From IMG/VR virus record IMGVR_UViG_3300015192_000005, positions 1 to 33,324 of that record: 33,324 bases of DNA; one strand, 5' to 3'. Under the pieces are notes generated by a model that saw only the letters and a program-made list of their open reading frames with translations, did not search any database and was not told the origin of the DNA. How positions within the stretch are numbered: position 1 is the stretch's first letter; each line of letters opens with the position of its first letter. Shown one piece after another: positions 8,410 to 15,577 of this stretch. This DNA comes from a virus. A program made the position numbers and the translations under genes.

Positions 8410-8748
8410 ATGGTCACTCGATACGCGCTCTATACCCCGGTCGCCGGTACGACGTCGTTCGTGCTCGCAGACGCTTTCGCCACCCAGGCCGCTGCCGTCG
8501 CTGCCAACCTGGACGCGAAAGGTGTCGTGATCACGGTGGACGTGATCGACGACCAGCGGGCGCGTGTCGACGACGGCGTCACGATCGCGGTCAAGTCTGC
8601 AGACCTCCCACCAGGCATGGCGCAATTCCCGGACGGGACACTGCAGGCTACCTGCGGACGTGCGGCCGGCCACGGCGGTAAGCACCGGGGACCGGTCTCA
8701 GTCATCGCCACCGGGGCGGCCGTCGGTGCCATCTATCAGTGGACGTAG
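8410..8748 (+). CDS. Hypothetical protein in tail-fibre region
   Basis: The 112-residue product starts at ATG 8410 behind a GGGAGAG ribosome binding site. An N-terminal beta strand (TRYALYTPVAGTTSFVLAD) and a helix (QAAAVAANLDAKG) give a small alpha/beta domain. A CGRAAGHGGKHRGP segment follows. No known family is recognised. Its place between two minor tail proteins suggests a virion or tail-fibre accessory role. Confidence 0.55.
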   Translation: MVTRYALYTPVAGTTSFVLADAFATQAAAVAANLDAKGVVITVDVIDDQRARVDDGVTIAVKSADLPPGMAQFPDGTLQATCGRAAGHGGKHRGPVSVIATGAAVGAIYQWT

Positions 8749-8761
8749 GGGAGACTGACGC

Positions 8762-10885
8762 ATGGCCACGATCACCACCACCACCGCGAGCCCTGTCCTG
8801 CAATACCCGGCGTCAACGTTCATCGACCGCAACCCCAGCGATGGGTCGCTGTGGGCCATGGTCCGCAACAGCGCTGGCAACTTCGAGTTGTGGCGTTCCC
8901 CCGACGCAACCACCTGGTCCCTCATCGGCTCCGCGCTGGTGCGCGCCAACATGCAGGAGTGGGGGGGTATCTACATCTGGTTCGATCAGCTCTTCTGGTG
9001 CTACCGCGTCAATGAGGGCGGATTCGATGAGATCTACTCGCGGACGGCGTTGCTGACACCCACGTCGGTCACGTGGGACGCGGAGTGCGCTGTCCTCGGG
9101 CTCGGCAACAGTGGTACAGCCGGGTCGGTCTTCACTGGCATCGACTGCATCGCCGCGCCGACGTCCTGGGGCTTCACGTATATCGCTGTCGCCGGAGGGC
9201 TGAACGTCAACGGCTCCCTGGGTGTGGCCATCGGCGGGGCGACCATGGACCAGGGGACGCGGGTCTCTACCCACAACGACAGCATCATCACCGGGGGGCC
9301 GACCGGCGGAGGCTTCGGCGGCAACGTCTGGCTCCCCAAGGTGGGCACTGGGCGGCAGACACCATCGATCGGGTTCCAGCACGACAACACCGACGGCAAG
9401 ACCGCGAACACCCCCCACCTGTGGGTGTCGTTCGGTCGCACCGAGGCCTACACGCTGAAACTGACCTGGACACCGGGGCTGTGGTCCGGCCCGTCCACCC
9501 CCTCCACCGACTACACCGGGCTCACGGCACAGAACAGCATCACCGGACGGTGGGACGGGACGAGGTGGGTACGCGCCGTCCCCGACCCGGCGTCGACGTC
9601 AAAGGTCCGGATGCTGCAGCTCAACGCCTCGAACACCTCGCTCACGTCGGTGCTGACCCCGACCCATCCGACCGGGGTCGTCCGGAATTGTTCGATCATC
9701 GCGGACGCCGGCAACGGTAACCCGCGAGTCCTCGCCGTGGGCACCAGTACGACCGTCCTGTACTCCATCGACTACAACAGGGCGAACAGCACGTGGGGCG
9801 CCTGGACGGCCGTACTCGCTACCGCGGTCATGGGCACCAATGGTGACAACTGGGCCACTCGTCGGGACAGTTACGGTAACCGGCGCGTCGACTCGATCAC
9901 CGCGCAGTCTGGCGCGCCGAACACGATCATCCATACGCCGTCCGTCCTGCCGTACGCACCGAACACGCCGGTATGGACGACAGCGGGACTGGCGTACATG
10001 GATGGTGGCGCGGCTGACGTCGCCATCGCGCTCGTGCTCGACTGGGTCTTCTCTGACGCCGACCCGCTCGACACGCAGAGCGCGTACGCGGTCAGTCGGC
10101 AGGTCGGTGCCGGAGCGCTGGCGTACTGGCGAGCCAGTGACTCGACCTGGCAACCGGCGGAGGTGCAGAACACGAGCGGGACCACCGCGCTCACGCTCGC
10201 CGCGAGCTGGGCCGCCGGCACGGATGCCAACTACGTGTTCAAGGTCAAGTATTGGGACTCGACCAGCGTGGCATCCAGCTACTCCGGCGCGCTGACGATC
10301 ATCCCGTCCGTGGTGGTCAACCCGGCTGTCACGGCGCCCACCGCCGCACAGGTGCTCGGTGTCGGCACGCTGATCGTGACCTGGACGGCCACGGAGCAGA
10401 CCGCGTACCGGATCACGCTGGCCACCAACCCGGGAGGGGTGAGCGCGTACGACTCTGGCTGGGTCACCAGCACCGTACGTACGCTCACGGTGCCGAACAT
10501 CCTGGCCAACGGCACCGGGTGGACGGTGACGCTCCAGACGCGCAACAACGAGGGCCTGGCTAGCGCCGTCCAGTCGGTCAACTTCACGGTCGTCTACACA
10601 CCGCCGGCCACGCCTACCTTGGTCAACACAGCCGTCCCCGCGTCCGGCTGGGTCTCCGTCGCCGTCACCAACCCGACCCCGACCGGTGGGCAGCCCGCCG
10701 TGACCACGCAGGAGCTGTACCGGCGGGTAGTGGGCGATGGCACCAACGGCATCCGACTGGTGACCGGGCTCGCGTCCGGCGCCACGTACCAGGACTGGAA
10801 GGCCGTCTCCGGCGTGGCGTACGAGTACCGCGTCCAGGTGTTCGGGGCCAACAGTGCCGCTGCGTACAGCGCCTGGACAGCCTGA
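8762..10885 (+). CDS. Large minor tail protein / tail fibre with propeller-like and Ig/FN3-like domains
   Basis: The 707-residue protein starts at ATG 8762 with GGGGAGA just upstream. Residues ~15-395 contain repeated blade-like units: NPSDGSLWAMVRNSAGN, LWRSPDATTWSLIG (a degenerate Asp-box, S-x-D-x-x-x-W), TRWVRAVPDPAS and YSIDYNRANSTWGAWT. These suggest a sialidase-like beta-propeller. Residues ~400-705 carry three successive FN3/Ig-like modules, each with a YRITLAT- or YRVQVFG-like strand near its end and Pro-rich joints. It is the last tail gene and so the likely receptor- or glycan-binding fibre. No enzyme motif is certain. Confidence 0.7.
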   Translation: MATITTTTASPVLQYPASTFIDRNPSDGSLWAMVRNSAGNFELWRSPDATTWSLIGSALVRANMQEWGGIYIWFDQLFWCYRVNEGGFDEIYSRTALLTPTSVTWDAECAVLGLGNSGTAGSVFTGIDCIAAPTSWGFTYIAVAGGLNVNGSLGVAIGGATMDQGTRVSTHNDSIITGGPTGGGFGGNVWLPKVGTGRQTPSIGFQHDNTDGKTANTPHLWVSFGRTEAYTLKLTWTPGLWSGPSTPSTDYTGLTAQNSITGRWDGTRWVRAVPDPASTSKVRMLQLNASNTSLTSVLTPTHPTGVVRNCSIIADAGNGNPRVLAVGTSTTVLYSIDYNRANSTWGAWTAVLATAVMGTNGDNWATRRDSYGNRRVDSITAQSGAPNTIIHTPSVLPYAPNTPVWTTAGLAYMDGGAADVAIALVLDWVFSDADPLDTQSAYAVSRQVGAGALAYWRASDSTWQPAEVQNTSGTTALTLAASWAAGTDANYVFKVKYWDSTSVASSYSGALTIIPSVVVNPAVTAPTAAQVLGVGTLIVTWTATEQTAYRITLATNPGGVSAYDSGWVTSTVRTLTVPNILANGTGWTVTLQTRNNEGLASAVQSVNFTVVYTPPATPTLVNTAVPASGWVSVAVTNPTPTGGQPAVTTQELYRRVVGDGTNGIRLVTGLASGATYQDWKAVSGVAYEYRVQVFGANSAAAYSAWTA

Positions 10886-10900
10886 CCAGCGCGAACGGCG

Positions 10901-10919
10901 GTAGACTGTCCACAAGGGA
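10901..10919 (+). promoter_or_regulatory. Late-gene upstream motif, copy 2
   Basis: It matches the motif at 828-846 at 17 of 19 positions and lies 17 nt upstream of the ATG at 10937, between the tail fibre and the membrane/lysis genes. It contains TAGACT (10902-10907) as a possible -10; no clear -35 precedes it. A promoter here would allow separate transcription of the lysis genes. Confidence 0.45.
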
Positions 10920-10936
10920 CAGTCGGGGGTGGTGTC

Positions 10937-11503
10937 ATGTCCGGCGAGACGGAGAAAGACATTAGCGGGTGGACAACGGACACCCTGCACCTGTTCATAC
11001 AGCATCAGATTAACGATCTTCGTACTATGCTCAACGAGCGGTACGTTACGCAGACGAAAGCGATTGCCTCCGAGTTCGCCAGTCAGCGAGTCGCTATGCA
11101 GACAAACCTGGTCGCTGCGGAACGCGCCGTCGCTACTGCGTTACTCAATGTAGAGAAGGCCGTCGGGAAAGCCGAGATCGCTGCCGATAAACGGTTCGAC
11201 TCCATGAACGAGTTCCGAGAGCAACTCAACAACCAGGCCGGGACGTTCGTCACGCGCACCGAGTCTGACGCCGCGATCAATCGCAACACGGAGCGGATAC
11301 AGGCCCTGGAGGGCGCCGTAAAGAGCCTCGCTACCCGGAGCGAGGTGCAGGTCATCACCGACCGGTACACCGAGCGATTCCAAGACCTCGCGGACCGCGT
11401 CACGAAGACAGAGGGGGCGACCATGGGTATGCGGCAAGGATGGACAGTCCTCGTCGCAGTGGCCACACTGGCGACCGGGATATACCTTGCGTTCCATCAC
11501 TGA
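10937..11503 (+). CDS. Coiled-coil membrane-anchored protein next to holin
   Basis: The 188-residue protein starts at ATG 10937, with a G-rich site (GGGGGTGG) upstream. Residues ~20-165 are almost entirely helical and charged with heptad character (ATALLNVEKAVGKAEIAADK, FDSMNEFREQLNNQ). The C-terminus (~168-188) is one transmembrane helix ending YLAFHH, giving an N-in or N-out tail-anchored topology. Similar proteins neighbour holins in many actinophages; a role in lysis or spanning is inferred, not shown. Confidence 0.65.
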   Translation: MSGETEKDISGWTTDTLHLFIQHQINDLRTMLNERYVTQTKAIASEFASQRVAMQTNLVAAERAVATALLNVEKAVGKAEIAADKRFDSMNEFREQLNNQAGTFVTRTESDAAINRNTERIQALEGAVKSLATRSEVQVITDRYTERFQDLADRVTKTEGATMGMRQGWTVLVAVATLATGIYLAFHH

Positions 11504-11518
11504 GAGAGGCAACTACCC

Positions 11519-11953
11519 GTGAACCTTTTCCGGACCTACGGACGCGCGATCGTCGCCGTCGGCACGTTCCTCGTGGCGTGGCTGACTGCGTCCCGCACCG
11601 ACGGGCATATCTCGCCGACGGAGTGGCAGATCTTGATCGTTGCAGGCGCCAACGCCATCCTGGTCTACGTGGCGCCGCACTACGCCGGCGTGAAGTGGAT
11701 CAAGCCGGCTGTCTCTGTCGTGCTCACCGTGACCGCCTTCCTCGTCGCGCAAGCCGGTACCGGCGGTGTCCATGGCTCGCAGTGGTGGACGCTGACCGTC
11801 CTCGTCCTCGGCGCACTCGGCGTGACCGTGGCGCCGTCGCGCTCTGTGGCTGAGGACGTGCCGGTACCCGCTGCTCCAGCTGGTCCCGCCGGCACGTCCA
11901 CCGGCGCCGGCCGCGCGGCGCCGCCCACGTACGGGCCGGCGGACCGCGTCTAG
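11519..11953 (+). CDS. Putative holin
   Basis: The 144-residue protein starts at GTG 11519 with GAGAGGC upstream. It has four hydrophobic segments (~8-24, ~36-52, ~62-78, ~88-104) and a Pro/Ala-rich cytoplasmic tail. This size, topology and place at the end of the late operon suit a holin that permeabilises the membrane for the endolysin. The endolysin is not adjacent: it lies at 26381-27271 on the other strand. A strong hairpin follows at 12042. Confidence 0.65.
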   Translation: MNLFRTYGRAIVAVGTFLVAWLTASRTDGHISPTEWQILIVAGANAILVYVAPHYAGVKWIKPAVSVVLTVTAFLVAQAGTGGVHGSQWWTLTVLVLGALGVTVAPSRSVAEDVPVPAAPAGPAGTSTGAGRAAPPTYGPADRV

Positions 11954-12041
11954 GGCGCGTGTCGACCCTCCCTTCCCAGCGTGCTCCGGGCTGCGACACC
12001 CGTTGAGCCGACGCCGAGAGTGGCATCCAGGGTCGGTACGA

Positions 12042-12082
12042 CGGAGCACCCCCCACTGTCCGCCGCAGTGGGGGGTGCTCCG
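12042..12082. terminator. Strong bidirectional hairpin terminator
   Basis: A perfect 17-bp inverted repeat (12042-12058 with 12066-12082) flanks a 7-nt loop. It lies between the last plus-strand late gene and the converging minus-strand genes. There is no long T-run on either side, which is common in high-GC actinobacterial terminators. Confidence 0.85.
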
Positions 12083-12224
12083 TCCTTGCGGAGGTACTCA
12101 CCCCCACCTTTGCGCAGTGCGTACGACGTTCGTACCGAGTCTCACCCCTACACCGGCGCAGGGCATCACCCCTATGTCAGCGCCGGACACTATGTAATAC
12201 CTGGGGACAACGGCGCCATAGCGG

Positions 12225-12425
12225 TCACCTCTTCGGATACTGCTCTCGCCACGCCGCACGGAGGACGCGGTACTCCCGCCGACGTCGGTAGGCCATGCGA
12301 AGCGCGCTGGGTACGTTCCAGATGCACGCGAAGGACAGCGCCAGGAGTGCCAGCAACGCGACGACACTCGCCGCGTTGCTCCGCATCGGGTCATTGAACA
12401 GGTGCCACCACCAGCCGTGCCTCAT
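12225..12425 (-). CDS. Small single-pass membrane protein
   Basis: The 66-residue product starts at ATG 12425 behind GAGAGGGGAC. It has an N-terminal segment rich in W/H, a transmembrane helix at ~17-38, and a strongly basic cytoplasmic tail (RMAYRRRREYRVLRAAWREQ). It is the most downstream minus-strand gene of the left arm. The AT-rich sequence at about 12430-12470 probably contains its promoter, but I cannot place -10 and -35 convincingly. Function unknown. Confidence 0.6.
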   Translation of the reverse strand: MRHGWWWHLFNDPMRSNAASVVALLALLALSFACIWNVPSALRMAYRRRREYRVLRAAWREQYPKR

Positions 12426-12471
12426 GACGTCCCCTCTCGATCATCTATACCTAATATGAACTCAAACACAG

Positions 12472-12500
12472 AGCACCTATCCCTAAACGGACAGGGTGCT
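12472..12500 (-). terminator. Hairpin downstream of the 85-residue gene
   Basis: An inverted repeat pairs AGCACC with GGTGCT, plus a further ~5 bp after one bulged base, with a 5-nt loop. On the minus strand it is followed by a T-rich stretch. It separates the gene ending at 12547 from the one starting at 12425. Confidence 0.5.
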
Positions 12501-12546
12501 GATTGCGATCATGGCTTGACCTGCGGATGTCCATCTCGTCCCGGTA

Positions 12547-12804
12547 TCACGGGACGTCCTCCACGACGAGGCGCAGCACGAACCGCCGCCCGGGCGGCGC
12601 TGGGTGGTCGGCGTGCCGTGCCTCGAGCATGACCCGAGCCTCGGCATCCCACGGCCGCGCCACAAGGACCATCTTGAGGTGAAACTGATCATCACCCCAC
12701 GCCTCCATGTCGGTGTACCCGCACATGAACGTCTCCAGCGCGGTCAGCGCGACTGTGGTCACGTCGTCAGCGTCGAGCATCCGTCTCGCCATGGCGCGCA
12801 CCAT
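12547..12804 (-). CDS. Hypothetical protein, 85 residues
   Basis: The acidic C-terminal reading (MLDADDVTTVALTALETFMCGYTDMEAWGDDQFH in pieces, then a VLVARP and RRFVLRLVVEDVP strand pair) looks like a small alpha/beta domain. Starts at ATG 12804, 12792 or 12780 are possible and none has a good ribosome binding site. Upstream is a terminator at 12878-12919, with a possible TTGACC -35 at 12870-12875 and AGGTTA 17 nt on. The gene seems to be its own transcription unit. No family recognised. Confidence 0.5.
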   Translation of the reverse strand: MVRAMARRMLDADDVTTVALTALETFMCGYTDMEAWGDDQFHLKMVLVARPWDAEARVMLEARHADHPAPPGRRFVLRLVVEDVP

Positions 12805-12877
12805 AACCCGAGAAGGTACGCGCCGGCTAGTAACTCGCAGGGCTGGTAACCTCGGCGTAGACCTGCGGAGGTCAAGA

Positions 12878-12919
12878 CGAACGACCCCCTGGTCGGGGAG
12901 TGGACCAGGGGGTCGTTCG
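12878..12919 (-). terminator. Hairpin terminator of the membrane/translocase operon
   Basis: A perfect 17-bp inverted repeat (12878-12894 with 12903-12919) has an 8-nt loop and lies 11 nt beyond the stop of the gene ending at 12930. On the minus strand TCTT follows. It ends the operon that begins at 16314. Confidence 0.85.
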
Positions 12920-12929
12920 CTGTTTGCGA

Positions 12930-13334
12930 TCAGTGGTGATGCGTGATGGTCACGACCGTGACGCACGTCCCGGCGCTGGCGACCAGGGCGCCAAGGATGA
13001 GCAGGAAGACACCGCCGCCCACCACCGCAGCACCGTGATGCGCCACCGCGCGATACACCTCGTACCCGGCAAGGCCCACCAGGGCCAGCATGACGACAGC
13101 GAACGTGACCCCGAAACCGAGCAGGAACGCTCGCACCTTGCGGTCGCGGGCCCGGATCAAGTCCTGGCGGTACGCCCACCGCGCGTACCGCTCCTCATAT
13201 TGCTCCGCGCGTACCCGCCGCCATTGGGCACTGCGCCATTCCGCGAGGTACGCCGCGTCCCGCAGGACGACCTCGCCCCGCAGGACCACGCCGCCCGGCG
13301 CCCACTCCTGACGCGCCCGCTGCTCGACCGTCAC
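12930..13334 (-). CDS. Two-helix membrane protein with charged N-terminal half
   Basis: The 134-residue product starts at GTG 13334 (GTGA overlap with the upstream stop; GGGGGT precedes it). Residues 1-65 are charged, W/R/Y-rich and helical (AEWRSAQWRRVRAEQYEERY). Two transmembrane helices follow at ~69-92 and ~102-128. The last gene of the translocase operon, it may be a membrane partner of the translocase. No family recognised. Confidence 0.65.
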   Translation of the reverse strand: MTVEQRARQEWAPGGVVLRGEVVLRDAAYLAEWRSAQWRRVRAEQYEERYARWAYRQDLIRARDRKVRAFLLGFGVTFAVVMLALVGLAGYEVYRAVAHHGAAVVGGGVFLLILGALVASAGTCVTVVTITHHH

Positions 13335-13540
13335 AGCACCCCCAACCCGTGAAGACCAACCCAGCCGAGGGCAGCGACGCCGGCCACGATGGTGAGCCCG
13401 GCCATGGCCCAGTTCCGCGCGTGCCTCGACTGCTGATGGAAGCGCTGGCGCGCACGCTGCGCCGCCAGCGTCACGCTCAGCGCGTACCAACCAGCCGGAG
13501 CGCCGACCAGGAACCCGGCACCCATCCCAATGAGCATCAT
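13331..13540 (-). CDS. Small two-helix membrane protein
   Basis: The 69-residue product starts at ATG 13540, overlapping the GIY-YIG gene stop (ATGA); GGGAG lies 12 nt upstream, and a GTG at 13546 with 6-nt spacing is an alternative. Two hydrophobic helices (~3-24 and ~46-66) flank a basic linker (AAQRARQRFHQQSRHARN). Function unknown; it lies between two other membrane protein genes of the translocase operon. Confidence 0.6.
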   Translation of the reverse strand: MMLIGMGAGFLVGAPAGWYALSVTLAAQRARQRFHQQSRHARNWAMAGLTIVAGVAALGWVGLHGLGVL

Positions 13541-13986
13541 TGCCACGATCGACTCCCAGCCCGATGACGGGCGACCGGTGAGGCCGGAAGGGATGCATCC
13601 CGTAGCCGACGCTGTCGGCGCGCTGTGTAGATCGGGACCCGCCGCGGGTTGGCGAGGTTCCACTGATAGTTCAGCCGTGGCTGGCGGAGCACGATGCGCC
13701 ACACCTCAGCCCACCACAGGTGCGGCGTCGACACCCGACGCCACTGCTTGATCACACGGCCCCGCACGATCAGGTCCCCCCATGGCTGCGTCTTGCGATG
13801 CTGCTCCCACCGCGCGCCCGGACGCTGCCGGGTCTTGCCGATGTAGTCGTTACGGTGCAGGCGCCCCGTACGGTGGTCAGCCACGTCGAGCGCGTAGATG
13901 GTCCCGGGCCGACGCGACAGCCACGTCCAGCCCACCAACGCAGCCAGTGGGACCAGCATCACGACCCACCACAACAGTCCCGTCAT
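13537..13986 (-). CDS. Membrane-anchored GIY-YIG nuclease-like protein
   Basis: The 149-residue protein starts at ATG 13986 behind GGAGAGGGGG. Residues ~4-24 form one transmembrane helix, placing the remainder in the cytoplasm. The soluble part carries a GIY-YIG core: GTIY (28-31), DYIGKT (47-52), an Arg-rich helix with RWEQH, a possible metal-binding Glu in WWAEVWRI (E94) and the late Asn region LNYQWNLANPRR. In this family the Tyr pair, Arg and Glu form the catalytic site that cuts one DNA strand. It is unusual to find the fold tethered to a membrane. It is downstream of the FtsK-like gene by 17 nt, suggesting action on DNA handled by that motor. Confidence 0.65.
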   Translation of the reverse strand: MTGLLWWVVMLVPLAALVGWTWLSRRPGTIYALDVADHRTGRLHRNDYIGKTRQRPGARWEQHRKTQPWGDLIVRGRVIKQWRRVSTPHLWWAEVWRIVLRQPRLNYQWNLANPRRVPIYTARRQRRLRDASLPASPVARHRAGSRSWQ

Positions 13987-14003
13987 GATGTCCCCCTCTC
14001 CTG

Positions 14004-15503
14004 TTAGTCCGCACCGTTGCCACTGCGACCAGTGAGGCTGCGGTAGTAGTCCTGCGACACCTTGATGGCTCGCGCGACACGAGCACGCTCCTCCGGCGAC
14101 ACCCACGCGCCGCGGTACTTCACGATGGGACCAGCGGGCAGTGTCGTCCACATGACCCCAGCCGTTGCGACACCGGGCGCGAGTTGGTGCGCCGGGAAGC
14201 GGGCCGGGTCAAACCCAAGCGACCGAACGACATCGTCCGACCCGACCCGGCCGCACGCGACATAGCCGAACAAGTCGCGGGCCGCGCCGAGCACCTCCTT
14301 CTGCGACAGTTGCGACAGGGCGATGACTGTCGCACCCGCACTGCGACACTGCGACAGGTAGACCGGAAGCGCTTTGCTGAGTGCGACACGACGGCCGTTG
14401 ACGTTGATCTGGGTCTTACCGTCGCTGAGAAGTGTCGCTGTCACCAACTCGTCGATGATCATGATGTCGAGCGGGTCGCCCCGAGTGAATGGCGACTCGA
14501 GCAGGTCACGCGCGGCCAGTAGTCCCTGCTGCACGTGCAGCGCACCGAGGGCGAGTTCCATGAACCGGGGCCACTTGCTCGGGTCGGACTCGTACAGGTA
14601 CGCCACGTCGCGCAGGAGGTGGAACTCCTGGCCGCCCTTCGGGTCGAACACCCGCAGTCGGAAGGGGATCCCTGCCTCGAGCAGGCCCTGCAGCACGCGC
14701 CATGCCTCGCTGGACTTCCCGGCACCCTGGCCGCCCACGAGCAGGGTAGGGAGACGGAGGTCTTTCTCGATCGGGTCGCCGTATGCGTCCAGGCCGACCA
14801 CCACATGCAGCGGTTTCGTGGCCTTTGGCAGCATCTCGGGCACCACGACACGCCGGAAGGCATCCGCGTATATGAGGTCCATCACGATGTGGGTCTCCAC
14901 CGTGGAACGGGCGAGGCGCCGAGAGGTCGAGGGGGTGGAGGAGAGCGCCATGTCCCGCGCACCGAATGCCGTAGTGAGCCTCCCGGCAGCGATGGTGAGC
15001 TGGTCAAGACCTGCGCCGACCGGTGAGCCGTCGAGCACGACGCGGACCCCGACGGCCGTGGGCGAGAGGCGTACCAGACGCGGGACGCGCTTGCGATCAG
15101 CGTGGCCCGGCTGCGCCTTGGCCAGCCCGGCGTCTGTCATCGCCGTTACCCAGCGTCGCCGTACGCGTCGTCTGCGTCGTCGGTAGGCGTTGGCTCCTGC
15201 TAGGCTCGGCACAAGCTGGCGCCGTGCCGCGGGAGTGAACGCGATCGCCGCCGCCCCGACGCCCGTCACGCTGAGTACCGCTCGCCAGTCCCCGTACGGC
15301 GACAGCAGGCAGGCCCCGACGCACAGCGCGGCCGTGGTTGGCCTGGTCGCCACCAGGATGAGGACCCGCAACGCGAGGGCCGCGAGGTACTGCACGGTCC
15401 GCCGTGCCAAGAGCAGGCCGCCGTCCCGGAGGCTGATAGCGCGGCGTGAGGCGCTGGGGGTGAGGGCTGGTACTGTGGCCGTTTCGTCCAGGGCTGTCGT
15501 CAT
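14004..15503 (-). CDS. FtsK/TraB-like membrane-anchored DNA translocase
   Basis: The 499-residue protein starts at ATG 15503, overlapping the preceding stop (ATGA). Residues ~36-92 contain two or three transmembrane helices, followed by a basic stretch (YRRRRRRVRRRW). The motor domain has Walker A GGQGAGKSS (257-265), the FtsK-typical DPKGG (287-291), Walker B DIMIIDE (346-352) and SQLSQKE as sensor region. FtsK/SpoIIIE and the TraB proteins of actinomycete plasmids are hexameric ATPases that pump double-stranded DNA through a membrane pore. Here only ~40 residues follow the motor core, so the winged-helix DNA-recognition (gamma) domain appears missing. Its neighbours are mostly membrane proteins. 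TraB-like versus segregation-type function cannot be decided from sequence. Confidence 0.85.
   Translation of the reverse strand: MTTALDETATVPALTPSASRRAISLRDGGLLLARRTVQYLAALALRVLILVATRPTTAALCVGACLLSPYGDWRAVLSVTGVGAAAIAFTPAARRQLVPSLAGANAYRRRRRRVRRRWVTAMTDAGLAKAQPGHADRKRVPRLVRLSPTAVGVRVVLDGSPVGAGLDQLTIAAGRLTTAFGARDMALSSTPSTSRRLARSTVETHIVMDLIYADAFRRVVVPEMLPKATKPLHVVVGLDAYGDPIEKDLRLPTLLVGGQGAGKSSEAWRVLQGLLEAGIPFRLRVFDPKGGQEFHLLRDVAYLYESDPSKWPRFMELALGALHVQQGLLAARDLLESPFTRGDPLDIMIIDELVTATLLSDGKTQINVNGRRVALSKALPVYLSQCRSAGATVIALSQLSQKEVLGAARDLFGYVACGRVGSDDVVRSLGFDPARFPAHQLAPGVATAGVMWTTLPAGPIVKYRGAWVSPEERARVARAIKVSQDYYRSLTGRSGNGAD
14053..14438. repeat. Cluster of the word GCGACA (TGTCGC) inside the translocase gene
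   Basis: TGCGACA on either strand starts at 14053, 14166, 14302, 14311, 14328, 14342, 14350 and 14382, with further GCGACA at 14074, 14257 and 14433. This is eleven copies in under 400 bp. They fall in different reading frames of the gene (as CTG TCG CAG, TGT CGC, GTC GCA and GCG ACA), so codon choice alone does not explain them. A second dense patch spans about 16000-16500 in and before the DUF2637-like gene. Confidence 0.6.
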
Positions 15504-15577
15504 TTGGTGCTCTTACTCCCATTTCGTATCGCGATGAGCTGTGCGCCGATGTACTCGCAAAACAGGTCGAGGATCAT
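15500..15577 (-). CDS. 25-residue ORF linking the DUF2637-like and translocase genes
   Basis: ATG 15577 overlaps the upstream stop (ATGA) and its TGA overlaps the translocase ATG (ATGA); GAGAGGGA lies 5 nt upstream. The peptide is MILDLFCEYIGAQLIAI followed by RNGSKSTK. It matches the operon's overlap style, so it is probably translated and may simply carry ribosomes to the translocase start. Its ILDLFC is encoded by a 19-nt sequence identical to the methyltransferase motif I region at 17516-17534 (here 15556-15574). Confidence 0.6.
   Translation of the reverse strand: MILDLFCEYIGAQLIAIRNGSKSTK

Noticed and set aside
9599-11005. Long minus-strand open frame opposite the tail fibre
   Set aside because: Arg/Gly/Asp-rich shadow composition, no motif, and it runs antisense to a coherent tail gene within a plus-strand operon.
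11981-12397. Plus-strand open frame after the holin
   Set aside because: It reads straight through the 17-bp terminator hairpin and overlaps a better supported minus-strand membrane protein gene.
12547-13179. Longer N-terminal extension of the 85-residue gene to 13179
   Set aside because: It would cross the 17-bp terminator and overlap the membrane protein gene at 12930-13334; the extension is Arg/Gly/Pro-rich shadow sequence.
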